Of a stretch of DNA of 64,000 bases, positions 53,694 through 63,533 are shown piece after piece. Source of the stretch: VRUE01 sp963705635 (lineage in GTDB: Bacteria; Actinomycetota; Thermoleophilia; Solirubrobacterales; 70-9); contig CAVPKH010000001.1 of NCBI GenBank assembly GCA_963705635.1, positions 310,001 through 374,000 on the forward strand, given 5' to 3'. The notes under the pieces are model-generated. The model did not search any database. It was not told the origin of the DNA and saw only the letters and a list, made by a program, of their open reading frames with translations. How positions within the stretch are numbered: the stretch's first letter is position 1; every line of letters starts with the position of its first letter. The position numbers were made by a program, and so were the translations under genes.

Positions 53694-53906
53694 ATGGTCG
53701 AGGTCGCACGGACGCTGATGAAGTCCGAGCCCGAGCTGGTCGAGCAACTCGCTTCCGTCGAGGGGGTCGAGGTGACGATGGCCGAGAAGGGCTTCGGGAC
53801 TCGGGTTGCGGTACGGGCCGGGGAGGATTCGGGTCTCGCCGAGGCCGACCTGGAGCGGATTCTGGACCAGTTGGCCGAGCCGCAGAAGCAGCCGTTCTCG
53901 TCATAG
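53694..53906 (+). CDS. Small protein upstream of acyl-CoA carboxylase
   Basis: A 70-residue acidic protein (VEVARTLMKSEPELVEQLASVE...EADLERILDQL) of helix-strand-helix type, 13 bases before the carboxylase start and likely in the same operon. The size and position are like the small epsilon-type subunits of actinobacterial acyl-CoA carboxylases, but I see no sequence match to them, so this is only a suggestion. Confidence 0.5.
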   Translation: MVEVARTLMKSEPELVEQLASVEGVEVTMAEKGFGTRVAVRAGEDSGLAEADLERILDQLAEPQKQPFSS

Positions 53907-53919
53907 ACTCCCGCGCCCT

Positions 53920-55491
53920 ATGCGCGAGAAGAAATCCGGTCACCCACGAGGAGAAGCTCGCCTACCTGCGCGAGCTGCGCGACGCCGCGGTCAACTCGGC
54001 CTCCGAGGAGGCGGTGGAGAAGCAGCACGCGAAGGGCAAGATGACCGCTCGCGAGCGGGTCGAGAAGCTGCTCGACCCCGGCTCCTTCGAGGAGCTCGAC
54101 ACCTTCGTCCGCCACCGCACCTACGACTTCGAGATGCAGAAGAAACGGCCCTGGGGCGACGCCGTCGTCACCGGCCACGGCACGATCGACGGCCGCACCG
54201 TCTTCGTCTTCTCGCAGGACTTCACCGTCTTCGGCGGCAGCCTCGGCGAGGTGATGGCGGAGAAGATGTGCAAGGTGATGGACCTCGCCGCCCAGGTCGG
54301 GGCGCCGGTGATCGGCATCAACGACTCCGGCGGCGCCCGGATCCAGGAGGGCGTCGTCTCGCTCGGCGCCTACGGCGACGTCTTCGTCCGCAACGTCAAG
54401 TGCTCCGGCGTGATCCCGCAGATCAGCCTGATCATGGGCCCCTGCGCCGGCGGCGCCGTCTACTCGCCGGCGATGACCGACTTCATCTTCATGGTCAAGG
54501 AGACCTCGCACATGTTCATCACCGGCCCGGAAGTGATCAAGACGGTGACCGGCGAGGAAGTCGAGTTCGAGGAGCTGGGCGGGGCGATGAGCCACAACTC
54601 GCAAGTCGGGCGTCGCCCACTTCGCCTCCGAGGACGAGGAGAGCTGCCTCGAGGACGCTCGCCACCTGCTCAGCTTCCTGCCCTCGAACAACCTCGAGGC
54701 GCCGCCGCGCTTCGAGCCCGACGACGACCCCGAGCGCGAAGACGACGAGCTCGACACGCTCGTCCCCGACGATCCCTCCAAGCCCTACGACATGCGCGAG
54801 GTGATCTCCCGCGTCGTCGACGACGGCGAGTTCTTCGAGGTCCACGAGCACTTCGCCAAGAACATCGTCTGCGGCTTCTCGCGGCTCGACGGCTTCCCGA
54901 TCGGCATCGTCGGCAACCAGCCGGCCTTCCTCGCCGGCGTGCTCGACATCGAGGCCTCGGAGAAGGCGGCCCGCTTCGTCCGCACCTGCGACGCCTACAA
55001 CGTCCCGATCGTCACCTTCACCGACGTGCCCGGCTTCCTGCCCGGCACCGACCAGGAGTGGAACGGGATCATCCGCCACGGCGCCAAGCTGCTCTACGCC
55101 TTCACCGAGGCGACCGTGCCCAAGCTCACCGTCGTCACCCGCAAGGCCTACGGCGGCGCCTACGACGTGATGAACTCGAAGCACATGCTGGCCGACTTCA
55201 ACGTCGCCTGGCCGACCGCCGAGGTCGCGGTGATGGGCCCCGAGGGCGCGGTCAACATCATCTACCGCAAGGACATCGCCTCTTCGCCGACCCCCGACGA
55301 GCGCCGCCAGAAGCTGATCGACGACTACAAGGCCCACTTCGCCAACCCTTACTCAGCGGCCGAGCGCGGCTACATCGACGACGTGATCGAGCCGCGCGCA
55401 GACCCGCCCGAAGCTGATCAAGGCCCTGCGCATGCTGCAGTCCAAGCGGGTCGCGCAGCCGAAGCGCAAGCACGGCAACATCCCGCTGTAG
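53920..55491 (+). CDS. Acyl-CoA (propionyl-CoA) carboxylase beta subunit, three frame breaks
   Basis: Carboxyltransferase subunit, about 522 residues after repair, that moves CO2 from biotin to propionyl- or acetyl-CoA. Motifs: GKMTARERVEKLLDPGSF, GINDSGGARIQEGV (oxyanion region), GPCAGGAVYSPAMTDF, and C-terminal VPGFLPGTDQEWNGIIRHGA plus RKAYGGAYDVMNSKH. Breaks at about 53940, 54605 (extra C before AAGTCGGGC) and 55405; removing three bases keeps a whole number of codons. It ends naturally in KRKHGNIPL. With the mutase and epimerase it completes the methylmalonyl pathway. The biotin-carrying alpha subunit is not in the window. Confidence 0.88.
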
Positions 55492-55520
55492 GCGCTGGAC
55501 GCGCCGCGCGTTCAGGTCGA

Positions 55521-56237
55521 CTAAGGCAGTTGCGACGCCGCGTCGCGCCGGGAGTGCCAGGTCGCTGACCGGAGGCTGCGGTCATCTCTTCCCAGGCGGC
55601 GTCCTCGCCGAAGTACTGCATGACGACGAAGTAGAGGAGGCCGGGGAGCATCTCCGGGGCCTGGGCGGCGTCGCCGTCCATCAGCTTGGCGCACACGAGA
55701 GTGTCGATAGCGCCTACCATGAAGGTCGACGTCACTGGAGGTGGAGCTTGGCGAGAGGGAATCTCGCGGCGCGCGCTGTCAAGTGCGCGGGAGAGGCGCT
55801 CCATCAAATCGACGCCGTTGGGCGAGCGCCCGCTCGCCGGCCGCATGTACCTCGACGAAGATCGCTTTGGCGATCGCCGGCTGGTTGGCGCAGAACTCGA
55901 GCAGCTCTGCCATCGCCGCCCGCAGTCCCTCGCGCCAGCTCGGCTGGCGCTTGGCGGCGCCGATCAGGCGCCGGTAGAGCCACTCGCTGGCGTCGTGGTG
56001 AGCCTGCGCGAAGCAGTCCTCGCGGTCCTCGAAGTGCTTGTAGAAGGTCGCCCGGCTCGCCTGCGCCCGCTCGATCACGTGCTTGACCGCGACCTGCTCG
56101 TAGCCCATCTCGCCGCTGACCAGCAGCATCGCCTCCAGCAGCCGCTCCCGCGGTGGCCGCGAGCGCAGGCCTGGGAAGGGGACTACGGGGGCGATCTCGT
56201 CGTCGCTCTGGGGGGCGTTGGAGGGTTTTTCCGGCAT
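55521..56237 (-). CDS. TetR family regulator 1, frame broken
   Basis: Helix-turn-helix repressor of about 230 residues. The N-terminal HTH reads RERLLEAMLLVSGEMGYEQV...VIERAQASRATFYKHFEDRE. The ligand domain continues (LIGAAKRQPSWREGLRAAMAEL), then a single extra base near 55820 shifts the frame, after which ALANGVDLMERLSRALDS resumes. The C-terminal end is uncertain: 55521 needs a second break, while the unbroken frame runs to 55418 and would overlap the carboxylase gene antisense. It is divergent from TetR 2. Confidence 0.7.
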
Positions 56238-56373
56238 CGCTCCACCTGTTCTGAAAACAAGAACCTTTTGTCTAGGTATAGCAGCTTTCAAAAACAGCCG
56301 GTTGACTAGAACGCAATGTTTTCTGTAAAAAAGGCAAGTAGACATCAGATATATGTTTTGGTACCTTGTCGGG
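56238..56373. promoter_or_regulatory. AT-rich divergent control region between TetR 1 and TetR 2
   Basis: This 136-base spacer is far lower in GC than the rest of the window. It contains GTTCT-GAAAACA-AGAAC (about 56250-56266) and AGAA...TTCT around GCAATGTT, short inverted arms typical of TetR operators, plus CAGATATATGTTTTG, which resembles the centre of the palindrome at 4590-4613. It probably holds both promoters and autoregulatory sites. Confidence 0.5.
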
Positions 56374-57061
56374 ATGGCGGACTCGCGGTCGCTTTCCGAA
56401 AGGCTCGCCAAGTTGCCCCCGGGGCGCCACCTGGTCCCCCACGACTTCGTCGCCCAGAACCAGCGCGAGCGCATGCTGCTCGCCACCGCCGAGCTGGTCG
56501 CCGAGCGCGGCTACCAGAAGACGACGATCGAGCTGATCGCCAAGACGGCCCGCGTCGCTCTCTCGACCTTCTACGAGCAGTTCTCCAGCAAGGAGGAGTG
56601 CTTCCTCGCCGCCTTCGACGAGACGGTCGCCGCGGCGGCCGAGGTCTTCGACGAGCTGCTCGATCCGGAGCAGCCCTGGGCGGAGCAGATCTCCGCCGGA
56701 ATCGAGATCGTGCTCGAGATGGTCGTCGGCGAGCCGGCCCGGGCGCGGCTCTGCATCGTCGAGGCGCAGGCCGCTGGCGGCGCGGCCCTGGCGCGCTACC
56801 AGGCGATGCTGGAGAGCGTGGCGCCGAAGCTGCGCGAGGGACGCGACCCACAACCCGCGCGCGAGCCGGCTCCCCGACGGGCTCGAGGTGGCGATCGTCG
56901 GCGGCCTCGCCTGGCTGGTGCACCAGCGCCTGGTGGCCGGCCGCGACGACGAGATCAAGGCGCTGCTGCCGGAGATGCTGCAGGTGACGCTGACGCCATA
57001 CGTGGGCGAGGTCGAGGCGGGCCGCGCGGCCGATGCGGCGCAGGCGCGGGTCGCGGCTTGA
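56374..57061 (+). CDS. TetR family regulator 2, one frame break
   Basis: A 228-residue regulator after repair. Leader LPPGRHLVPHDFVAQNQRER precedes the HTH (LVAERGYQKTTIELIAKTARVALSTFYEQFSS quoted in parts: GYQKTTIELIAKTARV and STFYEQFSSKEECF). This leader type recurs in TetR 4. The frame shifts near 56848 by one extra C; the second part reads SRLPDGLEVAIVGGLAWLVH and ends ARVAA. Total length minus one base is an exact number of codons. Ligand unknown. Confidence 0.78.
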
Positions 57062-57113
57062 CGAGGGCGACGGGGACGGTACGAGCGAGCGCAGGGGGAG
57101 GGGCCGGGCGGAT

Positions 57114-57754
57114 GTGAGCACCGGCAACGGAGGGCCGGCCGGGCCGGGTGCCTGGCCGACCCCGCCCGCGATCGAATCGCCGCCGCGATGATCGCCCTGG
57201 TCGGCACCCGCGGCTACGCCGAGACCAGCGTCGAGATGGTCTGCGAGCGGGCCGCGACGCGGCGCTCGCACTTCGATCGCTGCTTCGCCGGCAAGGAGGA
57301 CTGCTTCCTCAGCCTCCACGACGAGGTCGGCGCCGAGTTCTGCGAGCGCGTTCTCGCCGCCTACGCCGGCCCCTCCTCCTGGCACGACCGGGTCTGGGCG
57401 GCCGGCTGGGCGGCGATGCGCTTCTTCGAGGAGGACCCCGCCCGCGCTCGCTTCCTCGTGGTCGAGGTGAACGGCGTCGGCAACGGCGCCCAGTCGCGGC
57501 GCGATCGCATTCTGCAGCGGCTCGCCGACATCCTCGACGGCGGCCGCGAGGAGCTGGAGAAGCCCGACTCGGTCTCCCGCTGCACCGCCGAAATCGTCGC
57601 CGGGGCGATCTACGGCACGGTCCTCGGCAGGATCGAAAGCGGCTGCGTCGAGCGCGGCGAGGACTTCCTGCCCGAGCTGGTCTACATGGCGGTGATGCCC
57701 TACCTCGGCTCGCGCGCCGCCGAGGACGAGCTGCTGGTCCAGCCGCTGCGCTGA
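57114..57754 (+). CDS. TetR family regulator 3, start uncertain
   Basis: The well-supported part starts at the ATG at 57188 (MIALVGTRGYAETSVEMVCE), giving 188 residues, but the first HTH helix lies upstream (DPARDRIAAAM) in a frame with no start codon. A GTG at 57114 in another frame, joined by one indel near 57155, would supply it. The HTH is atypical: CERAATRRSHFDRCFAGKEDCF in place of the usual AGVS-x-x-T-x-Y-x-HF. Ligand unknown. Confidence 0.65.
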
Positions 57755-57791
57755 CGGCCTTTGCCGAGTCGGCGTCGGGTATCTTCGGTCG

Positions 57792-58520
57792 GTGGCAAAG
57801 GGGACCGCCAAGCGAGCGGCAAAAGGCGAGGAGGCGAAGGACCGGGAGCCATCGGCCCCCGCTGGCGCCTCGCCGCGCCTGCCCGCGGGCCGGCACGGCC
57901 TGCCGCGCGAGTTCATCGCCCAGAACCAGCGCGAGCGGATCATCACGGCGCTGGTCGACACCGTCGCCGAGCGCGGCTACAACGCGACCACGGTCGCCAA
58001 CATCACCAAGGCGGCTTCGGTCTCGCGCCGCACCTTCTACGAGCACTTCGCCGACAAGGAAGCCTGTTTCCTCGCCGCCTACGACATGGTCGCCGACCAC
58101 ATCCGCGCCTCGATGCGGGCCGCCGCCGAGTCCTTCGGCGACTGGCCGCAGCAGGTGCGGGCGGCGCTGGCGACGATGCTGCGCTTCCTCGCCGCCGAGC
58201 CCGAGCTGGCTCGCCTCTGCATGATCGAGCCGGTCGCCGCGGGGGGCGAGATCGCCGCCCGCCATCGCGCCTCGATGCAGGGCTTCGTCGGGATCCTCAA
58301 GGCCGGCCGCCCCCAGCACAGTGGCGAGCGGCCGTTGCCCGAGGCGACCGAGGAAACCCTGGTCGGCGGCATCGTCTCGCTGATCGTGCGCGAGATCAGC
58401 GCCGGCCGCAGCGCGGAGCTGGAGAAGCTCCTGCCCGACCTGGTCGAGCTGATCCTCGCCCCCTACCTCGGGATCGAAGAGGCAGAGCGCCTCGCCCGAG
58501 ATGACAGTTCCAAGGTCTAA
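57792..58520 (+). CDS. TetR family regulator 4
   Basis: An intact 242-residue regulator. A basic N-terminal tail (AKGTAKRAAKGEEAK) precedes LPAGRHGLPREFIAQNQRER, the same leader as TetR 2, and the HTH (GYNATTVANITKAASVSRRT, FYEHFADKEACF). GTG start. It is 37 bases after TetR 3, so TetR 2, 3 and 4 probably form a transcript. Its TAA stop lies within the left arm of the repeat element. Confidence 0.85.
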   Translation: MAKGTAKRAAKGEEAKDREPSAPAGASPRLPAGRHGLPREFIAQNQRERIITALVDTVAERGYNATTVANITKAASVSRRTFYEHFADKEACFLAAYDMVADHIRASMRAAAESFGDWPQQVRAALATMLRFLAAEPELARLCMIEPVAAGGEIAARHRASMQGFVGILKAGRPQHSGERPLPEATEETLVGGIVSLIVREISAGRSAELEKLLPDLVELILAPYLGIEEAERLARDDSSKV

Positions 58521-58619
58521 GGGCGTCTGACCAAGCAGATCAAGGACGCAGGGAGCGAAGCGTGCTCCTGCACGTGAGAGCGACCGAGGACGCTGAGATG
58601 CGCCGGTCAGACGCCCTTA
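58518..58619. repeat. Repeated palindromic element, copy 2, between convergent genes
   Basis: Perfect 15-base arms TAAGGGCGTCTGACC (58518-58532) and GGTCAGACGCCCTTA (58605-58619) each contain a stop codon: that of TetR 4 and that of the permease gene. The interior matches the reverse complement of the element at 10915-11038. Its inner hairpin CGTGC-AGGA-GCACG has the same position as CGCAC-TGAA-GTGCG in copy 1, with compensating changes. It should terminate both genes. Confidence 0.75.
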
Positions 58620-59486
58620 GGGCACCGCGGTCGCCTCGGTCTCGACTCCACCGCCCTCGATTCGGTTGCCGCGACCACCGCGAGCGGTGGCGACGCCACC
58701 TTCCTCGCGGGTGAGGCGGTGGGCGAGGTAGACGGGGACGATCGAGATCAGCACGACGAGCACGGCGACCGCATTGACGATCGGCAGTTCGTTGGGGCGG
58801 AAGAGGCGGGAGAAGATCCAGATCGGCAGGGTTTCTTCGCCGGCCCCGATCGTGAACGTGGTGACGATGATCTCGTCGAAGGAGAGGGCGAAGGCGAGCA
58901 GCGCGCCGGCGCCCAGCGCGCTCTTGAGGCTGGGCAAGGTGACGAGGCGGAAGGTCTGCCAGGTGTGGGCGCCGAGGTCCGCTGATGCTTCCTCGAAGGA
59001 GGCCGAGACCCGGCGCAGGCGGGCGACGACGTTGTTGTAGACGACGACGATGCAGAAGGTGGCGTGGCCGACGATCACGGTCAGCAGGCCGAGGTGGACG
59101 CCGAGCACCTCGGTGAAGGTGTTGCTGATCGCGACGCCGGTGACGATCCCGGGCAGGGCGATCGGCAGGATGACGAGGAAGGAGATCGTCTCGCGGCCGA
59201 AGAAGCGGTAGCGGGCGACGGCGAGCGAGGCGAGGGTGCCGAGCACGATCGCGATCGCCGTTGCCGCCAGTCCGGCCTTCAGCGAGGTCAGCAGGGCCTC
59301 GTGGACAGAGGGGCTTTCGATCGCCTTCGGGAACCAGTCGAGGGTCAGTCCCGGCGGCGGCCATTCGAGGATGTTGCTGGCGTTGAAGGCGTAGATGAAG
59401 ATCACGATCAGGGGGATGTAGATGAAGGCGAGGCCGACCGCGATCGCCAGGCGCAGCAGCACGGTTGAGCGGCGCGAGAGCCTCAT
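58617..59486 (-). CDS. potC: Polyamine-type ABC transporter permease PotC
   Basis: A 289-residue inner-membrane permease with six helices. The EAA loop of binding-protein-dependent permeases is visible as EEASADLGAHTWQTFRLVTLP. The N-terminus has the typical IPLIVIFIYAFNASN. It pairs with PotB encoded just upstream (three bases between genes). The last 35 residues are a hydrophilic Gly/Arg-rich tail not usual for PotC. Confidence 0.88.
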   Translation of the reverse strand: MRLSRRSTVLLRLAIAVGLAFIYIPLIVIFIYAFNASNILEWPPPGLTLDWFPKAIESPSVHEALLTSLKAGLAATAIAIVLGTLASLAVARYRFFGRETISFLVILPIALPGIVTGVAISNTFTEVLGVHLGLLTVIVGHATFCIVVVYNNVVARLRRVSASFEEASADLGAHTWQTFRLVTLPSLKSALGAGALLAFALSFDEIIVTTFTIGAGEETLPIWIFSRLFRPNELPIVNAVAVLVVLISIVPVYLAHRLTREEGGVATARGGRGNRIEGGGVETEATAVP

Positions 59487-59489
59487 CGC

Positions 59490-60377
59490 CTAGATGTGCT
59501 CGAAGGCGCCCAGCTTGCGGGCGACCATCAGGTAGGCGATCATCACCACGATCGGGACGAGCGCGAGGGCGGAGGCGAAGGGCAGGTTGTTGGAGATGTT
59601 GTTGAAGATCACGTTGCCGATGAACTGGTCGTTGGAGACCAGGCGCGGCGTGATGTAGTCGCCCAAGGTGAGGGCGAAGGTGAAGATCGAGCCGGCCACC
59701 ACCGCCGGGAAGGACAGCGGCAGGATCACGCGGCGAAAGGTGGTGAAGGGCGAGGCGCCGAGGTCCTCGGAGGCGCTGATCAGCGAGTTGGGTATGCGCT
59801 CGAGGCCGGCGTAGATCGGCAGGATCATGTACGGCAGCCAGAGGTAGCTCATCACCAGCCAGACCGCCGTGCCGCCGAAGCCGGGCCCGCTCAGGCCAAA
59901 GGGCTCCAGCGCCCAGTTGATCACGCCGCCGGCGGAGAGCATCGTGCGCCAGGCGTAGACCTTGACCAGGTAGCTCGACCAGAGCGGCAGCAGCACCGCG
60001 ACGACGAGGATCGCCTTGCCGCGGCGGCTGGCCACCTTGGCCATGTAGAAAGCGATCGGGAAGGCGAGCACCGCGTCGGTGACGGTTACCAGCGCCGCGA
60101 TCAGGACCGTCCGTTTGACGATGTCGCGGTAGACGGGTTCGTTGACCAGCGTTTCGAAGTTTTCGAGGCTGAGCCCGTGGACCAGTTCGCCGCTGAGCGG
60201 GTCGACGGTCCAGAAGGCGGCGATCAGCAGGACCGCGAGCGATCCCAGGTAGCCGATGACCAGCCAGCCGACCGGGCCCGCCAGCAGGCCGGAGATCTGC
60301 AGGCGAGGGCGGCCGTGGAAGAAGCCGGCGAGCCTGTGGCCCACCGACCTCCTCTCCACGACTGCTTCAGTCGCCAT
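59490..60377 (-). CDS. potB: Polyamine-type ABC transporter permease PotB
   Basis: A 295-residue permease with six predicted helices and the EAA-type loop ASEDLGASPFTTFRRVILP. A cytoplasmic N-terminus of about 30 residues precedes the first helix (GWLVIGYLGSLAVLLIAAFW). It belongs to the transcript potD-potB-potC on the minus strand, 17 bases after the binding-protein stop. Confidence 0.88.
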   Translation of the reverse strand: MATEAVVERRSVGHRLAGFFHGRPRLQISGLLAGPVGWLVIGYLGSLAVLLIAAFWTVDPLSGELVHGLSLENFETLVNEPVYRDIVKRTVLIAALVTVTDAVLAFPIAFYMAKVASRRGKAILVVAVLLPLWSSYLVKVYAWRTMLSAGGVINWALEPFGLSGPGFGGTAVWLVMSYLWLPYMILPIYAGLERIPNSLISASEDLGASPFTTFRRVILPLSFPAVVAGSIFTFALTLGDYITPRLVSNDQFIGNVIFNNISNNLPFASALALVPIVVMIAYLMVARKLGAFEHI

Positions 60378-60394
60378 CGACTACGAGCTGCCGC

Positions 60395-61581
60395 TCAGCC
60401 CTTGATCGAGGTCCAGGCTTGGACCCAGTCGTTGTAGTCCTTGCAGTCGCTCGACCCGTTGCCGCAGTCGGCGAGCGGCGTCTCCCAGTAGTAGACGCGC
60501 TTCCAGAACCCCGGGTTGTCGGCGTGGTACTTGGTGCAGAATTCTTTGTCCGCTGTCTGGTCGCAGGCAAGGCTCTGAGCCGGCGCCTCGCCGAAGAATT
60601 CCGCCACTTCGGCGTTCACTTTCGGTTCGACGATCCAGTCCATCCACATGTACATGCAGTTGGGATGCTTGGCTTCGGCGCTGATCATCCAGGTGTCCGA
60701 CCATCCCGTCGCGCCCTCCTTGGGCAGGAAGCCCTGGCTCGCCGGGCTCGCCGCCACCGGCTTGCCTCCACCCTGGAGTTCGAAGTACTGGTACTGCCAT
60801 GTCGTGCCGACCACGCTGTCACCGCCGGCGAAGGCGGAGATCTGCTTGGCCGCTTCGGACCAGTATTCGCCCACGTTCGGCCGCTGTTCCTTGAGCAGGT
60901 TGACCGCCGCGTCGAACTGTTCTTCATTCAGCTCGTAGGGGCTGTCGATGCCCAGGTCGGGCTGGTGGGCCTTGAGGTAGACGGCCGCGTCGGCGATGTA
61001 GATCGGATCGTCGTAGGCGCTGATCTTGCCCTTGTATTTGGCCGCCACTTTCGGGTCGAGCATCACGTCCCAGGAGGTGGGAGCGGGCTTGACGTCGCCC
61101 GTGTTCCACATCAGCAGGTTCGCGCCGCGGCCGTGCGGGATGCCGTAGTTGACGCCGTCAAAGGTGTTGTAGGGCTGGTTCTTCAGGTCGCTGAAGATCG
61201 TCTTGTAGTTGGGGACGAGGTCGACGTTGACCGGGTCGACGTCGCCGCCGTCAACGAGCCTCGCGGTCGCGTTGCCCGAGGCCGAGACCCCGTCGTACTG
61301 GCCGCTGCGCATCAGCTCGACCATTTCGTCGGAGGTGCCGGCGACCTTTGCGCTGACTTTGCAGCCGGTCTTTTCTTCGAAGGGCTTCGTCCACGGTTCT
61401 TCGACGTAGCCGGCCCAGGCGATCAGGTTGAGCGAGCCCTCGCCCTTGCCGACCTTCTTCAGCTCTTCGCCGGATGTGCTGCTGCTGTCGGACGATCCAC
61501 AGCCGGCGAGCAAGAGCATGGTGGCGATCAGGCCTCCGATGATCAGCCACGCCGTCCGTGCGGGGTGTGCGTCGCGCGTTC

Positions 61582-61585
<4 letters not shown>
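60395..61585 (-). CDS. potD: Polyamine-type substrate-binding lipoprotein PotD
   Basis: A 396-residue extracellular binding protein. Lipobox LLLAGC in the signal peptide (IGGLIATMLLLAGCGSS). Mature-protein landmarks of the PotD/PotF family: LNLIAWAGYVEEPW, YDGVSASGNATARL, GVNYGIPHGRGANLLMWNT and MWMDWIVEPKV. It would deliver spermidine, putrescine or a related cation. Four Cys in the C-terminal region (CDQTADKEFC, CGNGSSDC) may form disulfides. Start overlaps the PotA stop (ATGA). Confidence 0.88.
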
Positions 61586-62589
<1,004 letters not shown>

Positions 62590-62700
62590 GCGGATGTCGG
62601 GTGTAGCAGCTACGCCTTGACGTTATCCGAGTGGTTGAGGAAAGAACGGCCAAACTCACCCCGGCCGGTTGGCCGGGGTGGAGTACGGCTCAGGCGTGGC

Positions 62701-63255
62701 TCAGAAGCCCGCTGGGTGGCGGGCTACGTAGCCGACGTTGTCGCGCAGGTCTTCGTGCCAGCGCGGTCCGGTGCCGCTGGAGTCGCCGGAGGTGTCCCAG
62801 CGCACGCCGGCGATCACGGCGTAAGCGTGACCCGCGTTGGCGTAGACGGTGATCCAGCGACCTTCGCCAGCCAGGCCCCATCTTTCCATCGGGCCGGATG
62901 GCAGTGGGCTTTCGATGAATTCGCCGCCGTGCAGGGCGTAGCTGACCGAGCCGGAGCAGTCATAGCCACGGTCCCACCAGCGGGCGTGACCGCCGCCCCA
63001 GACATAGGGCTTGGTGCGGATTTTGTTGGCCGCCGCGATTACCTCTTTGACCTGAAGCGGGGCGGACTTGGGCGGAATCAGCATCCCGTTGGGGAGCAAC
63101 CGCGCTTTGGCGGTGGGCGTGCAGACGTCTGTTTCGGCCGGTGAGAGGCCGCCGCCGCCGCAGTTTGCCGAGGCGGCGCCTGGGGTACAAACAAGGGCGA
63201 CAAGCACCGAGACGGTAGCTATGCCTAGCTTGAGCTTCCTGCTGTTCTTGCGCAA
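62701..63255 (-). CDS. Secreted NlpC/P60-like cell-wall hydrolase
   Basis: A 184-residue exported protein: basic start, signal peptide (ATVSVLVALVCTPGAASA), linker, then a small NlpC/P60-type domain with the Cys in RGYDCSGSVSYALHG (about Cys100) and His in NAGHAYAVIAG (about His143). PYVWGGGHARWW matches the Y-x-W/Y-GG entry segment of the family. It is expected to cut peptidoglycan peptides. It sits behind a c-di-AMP riboswitch, a common arrangement for wall hydrolases in actinobacteria. Confidence 0.8.
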   Translation of the reverse strand: MRKNSRKLKLGIATVSVLVALVCTPGAASANCGGGGLSPAETDVCTPTAKARLLPNGMLIPPKSAPLQVKEVIAAANKIRTKPYVWGGGHARWWDRGYDCSGSVSYALHGGEFIESPLPSGPMERWGLAGEGRWITVYANAGHAYAVIAGVRWDTSGDSSGTGPRWHEDLRDNVGYVARHPAGF

Positions 63256-63271
63256 ACCGATCTCCTTTGTC

Positions 63272-63400
63272 GGCCTACGGGGTTAGCTGTCGGGCTGGCG
63301 CGAAAGGAGCCTGCGCCCCCGCCTGAACTAGGCGAGTTAGCCCCGAAAACGTGGTTCCCCCGTTCCCGCAGCGCCTACAGCACGCGGGATTCGGCGTTTC
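63272..63400 (-). ncRNA. c-di-AMP riboswitch (ydaO/yuaA type)
   Basis: On the minus strand: CGCCGAATCCCGC, GCGGGAACGGGGGAACCA, TTCGGGGCTAA, a variable hairpin GGCGGGGGCGCAGG..., and CGACAGCTAACCCCGTAGGC, the conserved order of the c-di-AMP aptamer. An AAAGGAG ribosome site and the ATG of the wall hydrolase follow about 15 bases later. Ligand binding would turn the hydrolase off. Confidence 0.87.
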
Positions 63401-63533
63401 GGTTATTCGGAACGGCGGCAGTGTAGACGATCGGCCGGCCGCTTGCTCATGAAAAACAAACATTTTGTGGCCTTCCGCACTTTGGCTTGCTCAAGAGCCT
63501 TTCGACGCCGCGGCTGGTAGCTTGCGCGCTGGG

